Origin: Pseudonocardia thermophila
GTDB taxonomy: Bacteria > Actinomycetota > Actinomycetes > Mycobacteriales > Pseudonocardiaceae
DNA length: 64,000 nt
Reading direction: 5' to 3'
NCBI RefSeq assembly: GCF_900142365.1
Contig: NZ_FRAP01000021.1
Location: forward strand, 1 to 64,000
Made by a program: the position numbers and the translations under genes. The notes below the pieces were generated by a model. The model was not told the DNA's origin. It was given only the letters and a program-made list of their open reading frames with translations, and did not search any database. This document shows positions 8,281 to 18,171 of the stretch, piece after piece. Numbering within the stretch: the stretch's first letter is position 1; each line of letters starts with the position of its first letter.

Positions 8281-8970
8281 TCAGACCGCGGAGAGCTTGC
8301 GGCTCTGGATGATCTCGTCCACGATCCCGTACTCCTTGGCCTCCTCGGCCGTCAGGATCTTCTCGCGCTCGATGTCGCGGCGGATCTCCTCGACCGACTT
8401 GCCCGTGTGCCGGGCCAGCGTGGTCTCCAGGAGCTTACGGGTCCGCGACACCTCGCGGGCCTTGATCTCCAGATCGGTGATCTGGGCCCGGCGCGGCGAG
8501 CCGCTGCGCGGCTGCCGGATCAGCACCCGCGCGTTCGGCACCGTGAGCCGCTTGCCCGGGGCGCCCGCGGCGAGCAGCACGGCCGCCGTCGACACCGCCT
8601 GCCCGAGGCAGACCGTGCGGATGTCCGGCCGGACGTACTGCATCGTGTCGTAGACGGCGGTGAGCGAGTAGATGTCGTCGGCGTACTCGTCGTTGGGACC
8701 CGACCCCGGCGAGTTGATGTACATCGTGATCTCGCGGTCCGGGTCGAGCGACTCCAGCACGAGCAGCTGCGCCATCAGCTGGTCCGCGGCCTCACCGACG
8801 ATCGTGCCGCCGACGAAGATGATCCGCTCCTCGAACAGCTTCGCGATGGGCGTCATGGTGCGCACGCCGTAGTTCGTGCGCTCCTCGAACTGCACGTTGT
8901 ACACCGACTGGGGATTCAAGCCCGGGTAGTACATCGCCCTGAAACCTCCGTCGAATGAATCGCCCACCAT
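8281..8970 (-). CDS. clpP2: ClpP2-type ATP-dependent Clp protease subunit lacking the catalytic His
   Basis: This ClpP-family subunit (229 residues) forms half of the actinobacterial mixed ClpP1P2 barrel. The Ser position is kept in GQAVSTAAVLLAAG and the Asp position in IRRDIEREK. The catalytic His segment, which in the neighbouring ClpP1 reads AEILMHQ, here reads ARVLIRQP: the codon is CGG (Arg), not CAC. This should abolish the Ser-His-Asp triad, so the subunit may be structural or regulatory. The start ATG (MVGDSFDGGF) lies just downstream of the clpP1 stop, implying coupling; a later in-frame ATG (MYYPGLNP) is an alternative start. Confidence 0.9.
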   Translation of the reverse strand: MVGDSFDGGFRAMYYPGLNPQSVYNVQFEERTNYGVRTMTPIAKLFEERIIFVGGTIVGEAADQLMAQLLVLESLDPDREITMYINSPGSGPNDEYADDIYSLTAVYDTMQYVRPDIRTVCLGQAVSTAAVLLAAGAPGKRLTVPNARVLIRQPRSGSPRRAQITDLEIKAREVSRTRKLLETTLARHTGKSVEEIRRDIEREKILTAEEAKEYGIVDEIIQSRKLSAV

Positions 8971-8971
8971 C

Positions 8972-9637
8972 TCAGGACGCCCCGTTCGTGCCACTGGTGT
9001 TCGAGTTGACGCCGTCGAAGCCGCGGGCGAACTGCCCGATCGGGATGATCTTGTCGATGAGGCCGTACTCCATGGCCTCCTGCGCGGTGAACCAGCGGTC
9101 GCGATCCGCATCGCGCATGATCGTCTCGACCGACTGGCCGGTCGCCGCCGCGGTCAGCTCAGCGAGCTGGCGGTTGATCCGGCTCAGCCGCCGCGACTGG
9201 ATCACGATGTCGGACTCGTCGCCGCCGACACCGGCCGAGCCCTGGTGCATCAGGATCTCGGCGTGCGGCAGGGCCAGCCGCTTGCCCGGCGCACCCGCGG
9301 TGAGCAGCACCTGGCCCATCGACGCGGCCAGGCCCATCGCCACGGTCTGCACGTCGGGCTTGATCCACTGCATCGTGTCGTAGATCGCCATGCCCGCCGT
9401 GACCGAGCCGCCCGGCGAGTTGATGTAGAGCATGATGTCGCGCTCGGAGTCCTCCGCCGCGAGCAGCAGCAGCTGCGCGCAGATCCGGTTCGCGATCTCG
9501 TCGTCGACCTCCTGGCCCAGCACGATGATGCGCTGCGCGAGGAGGCGCTCGTACACCGAGTCCGAGAGTCCCATCCCGAACCCGGAACCGCTGCGCGACA
9601 ACGGGGACCCGACCCGACGATTCACCTGATCCCTCAC
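8972..9637 (-). CDS. clpP1: ATP-dependent Clp protease proteolytic subunit ClpP1
   Basis: ClpP1 is a serine protease subunit of the ClpXP/ClpCP machine. The triad is complete: Ser in GLAASMGQVLL, His in EILMHQG, and Asp in IMRDADRDRWF. Its 221 residues fit the family, with a short Arg/Ser-rich N-terminal extension. It is the first gene of a clpP1-clpP2 pair and lies 147 bp downstream of tig on the same strand, the usual actinobacterial order tig-clpP1-clpP2-clpX. A promoter for the protease genes probably sits in that gap. Confidence 0.96.
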   Translation of the reverse strand: MRDQVNRRVGSPLSRSGSGFGMGLSDSVYERLLAQRIIVLGQEVDDEIANRICAQLLLLAAEDSERDIMLYINSPGGSVTAGMAIYDTMQWIKPDVQTVAMGLAASMGQVLLTAGAPGKRLALPHAEILMHQGSAGVGGDESDIVIQSRRLSRINRQLAELTAAATGQSVETIMRDADRDRWFTAQEAMEYGLIDKIIPIGQFARGFDGVNSNTSGTNGAS

Positions 9638-9784
9638 TTCACCCTGCTTTCGCCGATCGCCGTTGCGGCAACCAATCGGTCAGCCCCTGTCACGCTTCCT
9701 GACCCTACGCGGAAACCGGCGCCGGCCGGGCCACGGACCCGCGTTGTTCGCTCTGGGCGTGCGGACCGGCGTGTCGGTCGTTCG

Positions 9785-11263
9785 TCAGGACGCGGTGCCC
9801 GACGCCGCCGGGGCCTGCGCAGCGTCGTCGGAGGAGTCCTCAGCCGCTGCCTCGGTGCTCGCCTCGGTGCTCGCCTCGGTGCTCGACTCGGTGCTCGACT
9901 CGGTGCTCGACTCGGTGCTCGATCCAGGGGCGTCCTCGTCCGGGCCGAGGAACTCCGACAGGTCGACCGGTGCACCGGCCGTGTCGACCACGGTGGCCTG
10001 GCGGACGGCCTGGATCAGCGCCTTGCTGCGGCGCGCGTCGGCGTAGAGGACGCCCAGCTGGCCGGCCTCCTGCAGGCGGCGGACGAACTCCTCCGGCGGC
10101 ATGCCGTACTGGCTGGCCTGGAAGACGATCCGCTCGGAGAGCTCCTGCTCGGACACGGTGACGTCGTTGGCGTCGGCCAGCGCGTCGAGGATCAGCCGGG
10201 AGCGCACCGACTTCTCGGCGGCCTCGCGCGTCTTGCGGTCCCACTCCTCGCGGGTGGTGCCCTGCGCCTCGAGCGCCGCGACCCACTTCTCCTCGTCGTG
10301 GTCGAACGGGTGCACGGCGTCGTGCAGCGCCGCGTCGACCTCGGCCTGCACGATGCCCTCGGGCAGCGGCACGTCGGTGGCCTCGACGATCGCGTCGAGC
10401 ACCTTGTCGCGGGCCGAGCCGACCTGCTCCATGCGCTTGACCCGGGCCAGCCGGTTGCGCAGGTCCTCGGTCAGCTCCTCGAGCGTGTCGAACTCGCTGG
10501 CCAGCTGCGCGAACTCGTCGTCGGCCTCGGGCAGGTGGCGCTCCTTGACCGCGGTCACCTTGACGGTGACGTCGGCGTCGCGCCCGGCGAACTCGCCGGC
10601 GACCAGCTTGGTGGTGAAGACGCGCTCCTCGCCGGCCGAGAGCCCGATGATGGCCTCGTCGATGCCCTCGACCAGGCCGCCCTGCCCGACCTGGTAGGAG
10701 AAGCCGCTCGTCTGCGCCTCCTCGACCGGCTTGCCGTCGACGCTGGCCGACAGGTCGATGAGCACGAAGTCGTCCTTCTGCGCCGGCCGGTCGACCCCGG
10801 TGAGGGTGCCGAAGCGGGCCCGCAGGTTGTCCAGCTGCTCGGTGACGTCCTCGTCGGAGACCTCGACCGGGTCGACGGTCACCGAGATGCTCGACAGGTC
10901 GGGCAGTGTGATCTCCGGGCGCACGTCGACCTCGGCGGTGAACGCGAGGCGCTCCCCGTCGGCGAGCTCGGTGACCTCGATCGCCGGGCGGCCGAGCGGC
11001 TGCAGCTTCTCCTCCGAGGAGGTCACGGCCTCCTCGTAGCGGCGCGGGATGGCCGCGTTCACGACCTCGTCCAGGATGGGCCCGCGGCCGATGCGCGCCT
11101 CGATGACCCGCGCGGGCACCTTGCCCTTGCGGAAGCCCTTGACCTGGATCTGGTTGGCGAGCGACTTGTACGCGCGGTCGAAGTCCGGCTTGAGCTCGTC
11201 GAACGGCACCTCGACGTTGAAGCGGACCCGGGTCGGGCTCAGCCGCTCGACGGTGCTCTTCAC
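9785..11263 (-). CDS. tig: trigger factor (ribosome-associated chaperone / prolyl isomerase)
   Basis: Trigger factor binds the ribosome exit tunnel and helps fold nascent chains. The N-terminal ribosome-binding domain has the signature GFRKGKVPARVIE, followed by an FKBP-type PPIase domain (about residues 155-240) and the helical C-terminal domain. I place the start at GTG (VKSTVERLSPTR) behind a GAGGAG ribosome site, giving 492 residues; the extra 49 upstream codons are not homologous. The C-terminus carries an unusual low-complexity tail of Ser-Ser-Thr-Glu / Ala-Ser-Thr-Glu repeats encoded by 12-bp tandem repeats. Confidence 0.95.
   Translation of the reverse strand: MKSTVERLSPTRVRFNVEVPFDELKPDFDRAYKSLANQIQVKGFRKGKVPARVIEARIGRGPILDEVVNAAIPRRYEEAVTSSEEKLQPLGRPAIEVTELADGERLAFTAEVDVRPEITLPDLSSISVTVDPVEVSDEDVTEQLDNLRARFGTLTGVDRPAQKDDFVLIDLSASVDGKPVEEAQTSGFSYQVGQGGLVEGIDEAIIGLSAGEERVFTTKLVAGEFAGRDADVTVKVTAVKERHLPEADDEFAQLASEFDTLEELTEDLRNRLARVKRMEQVGSARDKVLDAIVEATDVPLPEGIVQAEVDAALHDAVHPFDHDEEKWVAALEAQGTTREEWDRKTREAAEKSVRSRLILDALADANDVTVSEQELSERIVFQASQYGMPPEEFVRRLQEAGQLGVLYADARRSKALIQAVRQATVVDTAGAPVDLSEFLGPDEDAPGSSTESSTESSTESSTEASTEASTEAAAEDSSDDAAQAPAASGTAS
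9850..9923. repeat. 12-bp tandem repeats within the 3' end of tig
   Basis: About six copies of a 12-bp unit, read on the plus strand as CTCGGTGCTCGC or CTCGGTGCTCGA, follow each other exactly. On the coding strand they give alternating STES and STEA tetrapeptides. The unit length is a multiple of three, so copy-number change by slippage would lengthen or shorten the acidic tail without breaking the frame. Confidence 0.9.
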
Positions 11264-12129
11264 TGCATACTCCTCATCGGTGGAACTGGTGGAACGTGCG
11301 ACGGCGGCCCGGGACGCACACGGGCTCCCTCGCCGCTCGCCACCGGCGGGCGTGTTCTGGCTCGTCGCCGCGGTCGCGGCAGGCCCGTGAGCCGGAGCTC
11401 GCGGGCGCACGACCGGACCCGACGAGTCTAGGGGGTGGGCGCCGCGCCGGTCGGGCGGGTGCTACCCGACATCGGGCAGGCCACCGCGGCGACCCGCGGT
11501 GGAGCCGGCCGGTCACCCGACCGGGGCAACGCGGCTGCGGGGCCTGTCCATGAGGCGAGCCGTTCTCGCGAGCGGAGCCCGCGGACGGGCACCAGCGGCC
11601 CGCTCGGCCGGATCATCACCGTGATGGACTACAGCCGCCACGACCCGGCGACGGCCGCCGCCCGGGCCGCCGCGGGGAGTCGGTGGCGCCGGTCACGGAC
11701 CCCGGCCGCCGTCCACTCGACCGTGTCTGACGTGCGGCGAGAGTGATCCGCCACCCTCCGTGGGTGTCGCACGTCATGCGGTTGTACCCGTTCAGCGGTT
11801 CCGCGCAATGTGAACGGGAGGTTGCGCTACTCACTCCCCTTCCGTATGGCGCGCTGCGGGCACGACGTGCGACATTGTTCTGCGGAACCCGCACCCACCG
11901 ACGCGTGCGCCCTGCAACCTGCACGAACCCGGCCGAAGCCCACCACAGCCTCCGGTCGTGTCGCACCGGCGTCCGCGGCCACGAACCAACGGTCTTCGGT
12001 GCTGCGGGCTGCTCCGGTTCGCCCTCCGGAGGCATCCGGACGGCCTAGTCACGTAGTCTCTCCCCACTTTTCAGCACCGTCGTCCCGATGCCGTCAGGTC
12101 GGGGTGCACCGAGACGACAGGAGGTCCTC
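11264..12129. other. gene-free divergent region between tig and gltB
   Basis: I see no convincing gene in these roughly 866 bp. Short open frames exist on both strands but are Arg/Pro/Ala-rich and look like chance frames. The promoters of tig (leftward) and gltB (rightward) must lie here. Just before gltB, around 12079-12117, complementary GTCGTC and GACGAC segments could form a leader hairpin. I recognise no tRNA and no known riboswitch. Confidence 0.5.
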
Positions 12130-15100
12130 TTGGCTGAGACGCCTGCTGGGACGAACCCCGGGCACGTCAGCCCGGCAGTCGTTCCGTCCCCACCGTCGGC
12201 GGGTGGGCTCTACTCCCCGGAGTTCGAGCACGACGCCTGCGGTGTCGCGATGGTGGCCGACCTCAAGGGTCGGCGCAGCCACGACATCGTCGAGAAGGCG
12301 ATCACGGCCCTGCTGCGCCTCGAGCACCGCGGAGCCCGCGGCGCCGAGACCAACACGGGTGACGGCGCCGGGATCCTGATCCAGGTGCCGGACGAGTTCT
12401 TCCGGGCGGTCGTCGACTTCGACCTGCCGCCCGCCGGCGCGTACGCCGCGGGCCTCGCCTTCCTGCCGACCGACACCGCCCAGGCGGATGCGGCCATCGC
12501 CGAGATCAACCGGCTCGCCGACGAGGAGCAGCTCGTCGTGCTGGGCTGGCGGGACCTCCCGACCGATCCCGACGCCGCTGACCTCGGCCCGACGGCGCGC
12601 GCGGCCATGCCCGCGTTCAAGCAGCTGTTCGTCGCGGGCAAGGCCGGTGAGACCGGCATCGACCTCGAGCGGCGCACGTTCTGCCTGCGCAAGCGCGCCG
12701 AGCACGCCACCGGCGTCTACTTCCCGAGCCTGTCGCCGCGCACCATCGTCTACAAGGGCATGCTCGCCGAGCCGCAGCTCGTGCCGTTCTACCCGGACCT
12801 GGCCGACGAGCGGATCACGACCGCGCTCGCGGTGGTCCACTCGCGGTTCTCGACGAACACGTTCCCGGCGTGGCCGCTGGCGCACCCGTACCGGTACGTC
12901 GCCCACAACGGCGAGATCAACACGCTGCGCGGCAACCGCAACTGGATGGCCGCCCGGGAGGCGCTGCTCGAGAGCGACCTGATCCCCGGCGACCTGGCCC
13001 GGCTCTCCCCCATCGTCACCCCGGACGCGAGCGACTCCGCCACCTTCGACGAGGTGCTGGAGCTGATGCACCTGGGCGGTCGCAGCCTGCCGCACGCGGT
13101 GCTGATGATGATCCCGGAGGCGTGGGAGAACCACACCGAGATGGACCCGGCCCGCCGGGCCTTCTACGAGTTCCACTCCACGCTGATGGAGCCGTGGGAC
13201 GGTCCCGCGCTGGTCTGCTTCACCGACGGCACCCAGATCGGCGCCGTGCTCGACCGCAACGGTCTGCGGCCGGCCCGCTACTGGATCACCGAGGACGGCA
13301 CCGTCGTGCTCGCCTCCGAGGTGGGCGTGCTCGACGTGGACCCGGGCGCGGTCGTGCGCAAGGGCCGCCTGGAGCCGGGCCGCATGTTCCTGGTGGACAC
13401 CGCGGCCGGCAAGGTCGTCGACGACGCCGAGATCAAGGGCGCCCTGGCGGCGGAGCACCCGTACGCCGACTGGCTGCACGCCGGGCTGATCCACCTCAAG
13501 GACCTGCCCGCGCGGGAGCGCGAGGTGCCCGAGCAGGCCGAGCTGGTGCAGGGCCAGCAGGCGTTCGGGTACACCGAGGAGGAGCTGTCGGTCCTGCTCA
13601 AGCCGATGGCGGCCAGCGGGAACGAGCCGATCGGCTCGATGGGCAACGACGCGCCGATCGCGGTGCTCTCGGAGCGCCCGCGGCAGGTCTACGACTACTT
13701 CAACCAGCTGTTCGCGCAGGTCACCAACCCGCCGCTGGACGCGATCCGCGAGGAGCTGGTCACCTCGCTGACCAGCCAGCTCGGGCCCGAGCAGAACCTG
13801 CTCGCCGCCACGCCGGCCAGCTGCCGCACGATCGTCCTGCCGTTCCCCGTACTCGGCAACGACGATCTGGCCAAGATCGTCCACATCAACGACGACGGCG
13901 ACAAGCCGGGCTTCAAGGTCTACACCGCGAGGGGCACGTTCCCCGCGGACGGCGGCGGTGCGGGCCTGAAGGAGCGGCTCGACGAGATCTGCGCCGAGGT
14001 GTCCGCGGCCATCGAGGGCGGCGCCCGGCTGATCCTGCTCTCCAACCGCGAGGTCACCCGCGAGCAGGCGCCCATCCCGTCGCTGCTGCTGGTCGGCGCG
14101 GTGCACCAGCACCTGGTGCGGGAGAAGACCCGCAGCCGGGTCGGGCTGTTCGTCGAGTCCGGGGACGCCCGCGAGGTGCACCACATCTCGCTGCTGCTCG
14201 GCTTCGGCGCGGCCGCGGTCAACCCGTACATGGCGATGGCCACGGTCGAGGAGATGGCGCTGCGCGGCGAGATCCCCGGCGTCGACCCGGCCACGGCGGC
14301 GAAGAACCTCGTCAAGGCGCTCGGCAAGGGCGTGCGCAAGACGATGTCGAAGATGGGCGTCTCGACGGTGGCCTCGTACACCGGTGCCCAGATCTTCGAG
14401 GCCGTCGGCCTCAGCAAGGAGGTCATCGACTACTGCTTCACCGGGACCACGTCCCGGCTGGGTGGGGTCGGCTTCGACGTGCTCGCCGAGGAGGTGCTCC
14501 GCCACCACCGGCGTGCGTTCCCGCCGGACGGGGTGCGCCCGGCGCACCGCACGCTGCCCGTCGGCGGCGAGTACCAGTGGCGCCGCGAGGGCGAGCTGCA
14601 CCTGTTCAACCCGCAGACGGTCTTCAAGCTGCAGCACTCCACGCGCCAGGGCCGCTACGAGATCTTCAAGGAGTACACGCGGGCGGTCGACGAGCAGGCG
14701 CACCGGCTGATGACGCTGCGCGGCCTGTTCACGTTCAAGGAGGGCGTGCGCCCGCCGGTGCCGATCGAGGAGGTCGAGCCGGTCGAGGAGATCGTCAAGC
14801 GGTTCTCCACCGGCGCGATCTCGTACGGCTCCATCTCCAAGGAGATGCACGAGACGCTGGCGATCGCCATGAACCGGCTCGGCGCGCGGTCGAACACCGG
14901 TGAGGGCGGCGAGGACCCCGAACGGTTCACGCCCGACCCGAACGGCGACTCGCGGCGGAGCGCGATCAAGCAGGTCGCGTCCGGTCGGTTCGGCGTGACC
15001 AGCGAGTACCTGGTCAACTCCGACGACATCCAGATCAAGATCGCGCAGGGCGCGAAGCCCGGTGAGGGCGGCCAGCTGCCCGGCGCGAAGGTCTACCCCT

Positions 15101-16710
15101 GGATCGCCAAGACCCGGTACTCGACGCCGGGCGTCGGGCTCATCTCCCCGCCGCCGCACCACGACATCTACTCGATCGAGGACATCAAGCAGCTCATCCA
15201 CGACCTGAAGAACGCCAACCCGCGGGCCCGCATCCACGTGAAGCTGGTCAGCCAGGTCGGCGTCGGCACGGTCGCGGCGGGCGTCGCGAAGGCGTACTCC
15301 GACGTCGTGCTCATCTCGGGCCACGACGGCGGCACGGGTGCCTCGCCGCTGTCGTCGATCAAGCACGCCGGCGGTCCGTGGGAGCTCGGCCTGGCCGAGA
15401 CGCAGCAGACGCTGCTGGCCAACGGCCTGCGCGACCGGATCGTCGTGCAGGCCGACGGGCAGCTGAAGACCGGCCGCGACGTGATCATCGCGGCGCTGCT
15501 GGGCGCCGAGGAGTTCGGGTTCGCCACCGCGCCGCTGGTGGTGTCGGGCTGCATCATGATGCGGGTCTGCCACCTCGACACCTGCCCCGTCGGGGTCGCG
15601 ACGCAGAACCCCCAGCTGCGGGCCAAGTTCGACGGACGGCCCGAGTACGTCGTCAACTTCATGCGCTTCATCGCGCAGGAGGTGCGCGAGTACCTGGCTG
15701 CGCTCGGCTTCCGCTCGATCGCCGAGGCCGTCGGGCACGCGGAGGTGCTCGACACGAACGACGCCGTCCGGCACTGGAAGACCAAGGGCCTGGACCTCTC
15801 GCCGATCTTCGCGGTGCCGGACCTGCCCCCGGGCACGCCGCGGCTGTGCACCCGCAAGCAGGACCACGGGCTGGACAAGGCGCTGGACAACACGCTGATC
15901 CAGCTGTCGGAGGGGGCGCTCTCCTCCGGCGACAAGGTCCGGCTGGAGATGCCGATCCGCAACGTCAACCGCACCGTCGGCACGATGCTCGGCTACGAGG
16001 TCACCAAGCGGTGGGGCGGCGAGGGCCTGCCCGACGACACGATCGACGTCACCTTCACCGGCTCGGCCGGGCAGAGCTTCGGCGCGTTCGTGCCCAAGGG
16101 CGTCACGCTGCGGCTGGTCGGTGACACCAACGACTACTTCGGCAAGGGCTTGTCCGGCGGGCGGCTCACGCTGCGGCCCGACCCGTCGGCGCCGTTCGCG
16201 GCCGAGGAGAACATCATCGCCGGCAACGTCATCCTGTACGGGGCGACCTCCGGCGAGGCGTTCATCCGCGGTGTGGTCGGCGAACGGTTCTGCGTGCGCA
16301 ACTCCGGCGCGCTGGCCGTCGTCGAGGGCGTGGGTGACCACGGCTGCGAGTACATGACCGGCGGCCGCGTGGTCGTGCTCGGCAAGATCGGCCGCAACTT
16401 CGCGGCCGGCATGTCGGGCGGCATCGCGTACGTGCTCGACCTGCCGCGCCACCGGGTCAACCCGGAGATGGTCGACATCGACCCGCTCGACGACGACGAC
16501 CGCGCGTTCCTGCGCGACGTCGTGGAGCGCCACTACACCGAGACCGACTCGGCAGTCGCGAAGCGGCTGCTCACCGACTGGGAGGAGTCGGTCAACCGGT
16601 TCGCCAAGATCATGCCGAAGGACTACAAGCGGGTCCTGAAGGCGCAGGCCACCGCCGAGGCGGAGGGCCGCGACGTCAACGCCGCGATCATGGAGGCCGC
16701 ACATGGGTGA
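12130..16710 (+). CDS. gltB: glutamate synthase large subunit (GOGAT alpha)
   Basis: GltB makes two glutamates from glutamine and 2-oxoglutarate using NAD(P)H. The N-terminal glutaminase (Ntn) domain begins at the Cys of FEHDACGVAMVADLKG after a propeptide of about 40 residues that is normally removed. Next come the central domain, the FMN-binding synthase domain with GGxGxxP-type segments (GHDGGTGASPLSSIKHAG), the 3Fe-4S cysteines (CIMMRVCHLDTCPVG), and the C-terminal GXGXG beta-helix. I choose a TTG start directly behind AGGAGGT, giving 1526 residues; 14 further upstream codons are open but lack a ribosome site. The gene overlaps gltD by 8 nt. Confidence 0.95.
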   Translation: MAETPAGTNPGHVSPAVVPSPPSAGGLYSPEFEHDACGVAMVADLKGRRSHDIVEKAITALLRLEHRGARGAETNTGDGAGILIQVPDEFFRAVVDFDLPPAGAYAAGLAFLPTDTAQADAAIAEINRLADEEQLVVLGWRDLPTDPDAADLGPTARAAMPAFKQLFVAGKAGETGIDLERRTFCLRKRAEHATGVYFPSLSPRTIVYKGMLAEPQLVPFYPDLADERITTALAVVHSRFSTNTFPAWPLAHPYRYVAHNGEINTLRGNRNWMAAREALLESDLIPGDLARLSPIVTPDASDSATFDEVLELMHLGGRSLPHAVLMMIPEAWENHTEMDPARRAFYEFHSTLMEPWDGPALVCFTDGTQIGAVLDRNGLRPARYWITEDGTVVLASEVGVLDVDPGAVVRKGRLEPGRMFLVDTAAGKVVDDAEIKGALAAEHPYADWLHAGLIHLKDLPAREREVPEQAELVQGQQAFGYTEEELSVLLKPMAASGNEPIGSMGNDAPIAVLSERPRQVYDYFNQLFAQVTNPPLDAIREELVTSLTSQLGPEQNLLAATPASCRTIVLPFPVLGNDDLAKIVHINDDGDKPGFKVYTARGTFPADGGGAGLKERLDEICAEVSAAIEGGARLILLSNREVTREQAPIPSLLLVGAVHQHLVREKTRSRVGLFVESGDAREVHHISLLLGFGAAAVNPYMAMATVEEMALRGEIPGVDPATAAKNLVKALGKGVRKTMSKMGVSTVASYTGAQIFEAVGLSKEVIDYCFTGTTSRLGGVGFDVLAEEVLRHHRRAFPPDGVRPAHRTLPVGGEYQWRREGELHLFNPQTVFKLQHSTRQGRYEIFKEYTRAVDEQAHRLMTLRGLFTFKEGVRPPVPIEEVEPVEEIVKRFSTGAISYGSISKEMHETLAIAMNRLGARSNTGEGGEDPERFTPDPNGDSRRSAIKQVASGRFGVTSEYLVNSDDIQIKIAQGAKPGEGGQLPGAKVYPWIAKTRYSTPGVGLISPPPHHDIYSIEDIKQLIHDLKNANPRARIHVKLVSQVGVGTVAAGVAKAYSDVVLISGHDGGTGASPLSSIKHAGGPWELGLAETQQTLLANGLRDRIVVQADGQLKTGRDVIIAALLGAEEFGFATAPLVVSGCIMMRVCHLDTCPVGVATQNPQLRAKFDGRPEYVVNFMRFIAQEVREYLAALGFRSIAEAVGHAEVLDTNDAVRHWKTKGLDLSPIFAVPDLPPGTPRLCTRKQDHGLDKALDNTLIQLSEGALSSGDKVRLEMPIRNVNRTVGTMLGYEVTKRWGGEGLPDDTIDVTFTGSAGQSFGAFVPKGVTLRLVGDTNDYFGKGLSGGRLTLRPDPSAPFAAEENIIAGNVILYGATSGEAFIRGVVGERFCVRNSGALAVVEGVGDHGCEYMTGGRVVVLGKIGRNFAAGMSGGIAYVLDLPRHRVNPEMVDIDPLDDDDRAFLRDVVERHYTETDSAVAKRLLTDWEESVNRFAKIMPKDYKRVLKAQATAEAEGRDVNAAIMEAAHG

Positions 16711-18157
16711 CCCCAAGGGGTTCCTCACCACCCCGCGGCAGGGGCCGACCCGTCGCCCGGTCGAGCTGCGCCTGCGGGACTGGAAAGAGGTCTACGAGGA
16801 TTTCTCGCGCGCCACGCTGGAGAAGCAGGCCGGCCGCTGCATGAACTGCGGCATCCCGTTCTGCCACCAGGGCTGCCCGCTGGGCAACCTCATCCCGGAG
16901 TGGAACGACCTCGTCTACCGCAAGGACTGGCGCAAGGCCGCGGAGCGGCTGCACGCCACGAACAACTTCCCGGAGTTCACCGGCACGCTCTGCCCCGCCC
17001 CCTGCGAGGCGGCGTGCGTCCTGGCGATCAACGACGACGCGGTCACCATCAAGCAGGTCGAGATCGAGATCATCGACCGGGCGTGGGACGAGGGCTGGGT
17101 GACCCCGGTGCGGCCCCCGGTGCGCACCGGCAAGAAGGTCGCGGTCGTCGGCTCCGGGCCGGCCGGGCTCGCGGCGGCCCAGCAGCTCACCCGGGTCGGG
17201 CACGACGTGGTCGTGTTCGAGCGGGCCGACCGCATCGGCGGGCTGCTGCGCTACGGCATCCCCGAGTTCAAGATGGAGAAGTTCCGTCTGGACCGGCGGC
17301 TGCAGCAGATGCGCGAGGAGGGCACGCACTTCCGCGCCTCCGTCGACGTCGGCACCGACATCACCGCCGAGCAGCTGCGCGCGGACTTCGACGCGATCGT
17401 GCTCGCCGGTGGCGCCACGGCGTGGCGGGACCTGCCCGTCCCCGGTCGCGATCTCGAAGGCGTCTACCAGGCGATGGAGTACCTGCCGTGGGCCAACAAG
17501 GTCCAGCAGGGCGACATCGCCGAACCGCCGATCACCGCCGAGGGCAAGCACGTGGTGATCATCGGTGGCGGTGACACCGGCGCCGACTGCCTCGGCACCG
17601 CCCACCGCCAGGGCGCGCTGTCGGTGACGCAGCTCGAGATCATGCCGATGCCGCCGCAGCACCGCACCGAGACCATGCCCTGGCCGACGTACCCGATGAT
17701 CTACCGGGTCTCCTCGGCGCACGAGGAGGGCGGGGAGCGGCTCTACTCGGTCAACACCACCGAGTTCGTGGGCGACGAGCAGGGCAAGCTCGCCGGGGTG
17801 CGCATCGTCGAGGTGCGCCGCGGTCCGGACGGCCGGTTCGTCCCGGTGGAGGGCACCGAGAAGGTGCTGCCCGCGCAGCTGGTGCTGCTGGCCATGGGGT
17901 TCGTCGGGCCGGAGAAGAGCAAGCTGCTCGTCGATCCCGGCGTCGAGTTCGACGAGCGCGGCAACGTCGCCAGGGACGACTCGTTCATGACCTCGGTCGA
18001 GGGCGTGTTCACCGCGGGCGACATGGGCCGTGGCCAGTCGCTGATCGTGTGGGCGATCGCCGAGGGCCGGGCGGCGGCCGCGGGCGTGGACGCCTACCTC
18101 ACCGGGCGGGACATCCTGCCGCGGCCGATCAACCCGACCGACCGGCCGATCTCGTAA
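16703..18157 (+). CDS. gltD: glutamate synthase small subunit (GOGAT beta)
   Basis: GltD passes electrons from NADPH through FAD and Fe-S clusters to GltB. The N-terminus has the Cys-rich cluster region (CMNCGIPFCHQGCPLGN, then CPAPCEAAC). An FAD-binding Rossmann motif (VAVVGSGPAGLAAAQQL) near residue 150 and an NADPH-binding motif (VVIIGGGDTGADCLGTA) near residue 290 follow, and a C-terminal VFTAGDMGRGQSL binds FAD. The length of 484 residues is typical. The start overlaps the end of gltB, so the two subunits are translationally coupled. A strong hairpin follows the stop. Confidence 0.96.
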   Translation: MGDPKGFLTTPRQGPTRRPVELRLRDWKEVYEDFSRATLEKQAGRCMNCGIPFCHQGCPLGNLIPEWNDLVYRKDWRKAAERLHATNNFPEFTGTLCPAPCEAACVLAINDDAVTIKQVEIEIIDRAWDEGWVTPVRPPVRTGKKVAVVGSGPAGLAAAQQLTRVGHDVVVFERADRIGGLLRYGIPEFKMEKFRLDRRLQQMREEGTHFRASVDVGTDITAEQLRADFDAIVLAGGATAWRDLPVPGRDLEGVYQAMEYLPWANKVQQGDIAEPPITAEGKHVVIIGGGDTGADCLGTAHRQGALSVTQLEIMPMPPQHRTETMPWPTYPMIYRVSSAHEEGGERLYSVNTTEFVGDEQGKLAGVRIVEVRRGPDGRFVPVEGTEKVLPAQLVLLAMGFVGPEKSKLLVDPGVEFDERGNVARDDSFMTSVEGVFTAGDMGRGQSLIVWAIAEGRAAAAGVDAYLTGRDILPRPINPTDRPIS

Positions 18158-18171
18158 GTCGCACACGCTGT

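Noticed and set aside
11435..11746. Plus-strand 103-codon frame in the tig-gltB gap
   Set aside because: Composition is Arg/Ala/Gly-rich with no recognisable motif and no ribosome site; likely chance.
12094..16731. Open frame of over 1500 codons opposite gltB
   Set aside because: It lies wholly antisense to gltB, with biased composition and no domains.
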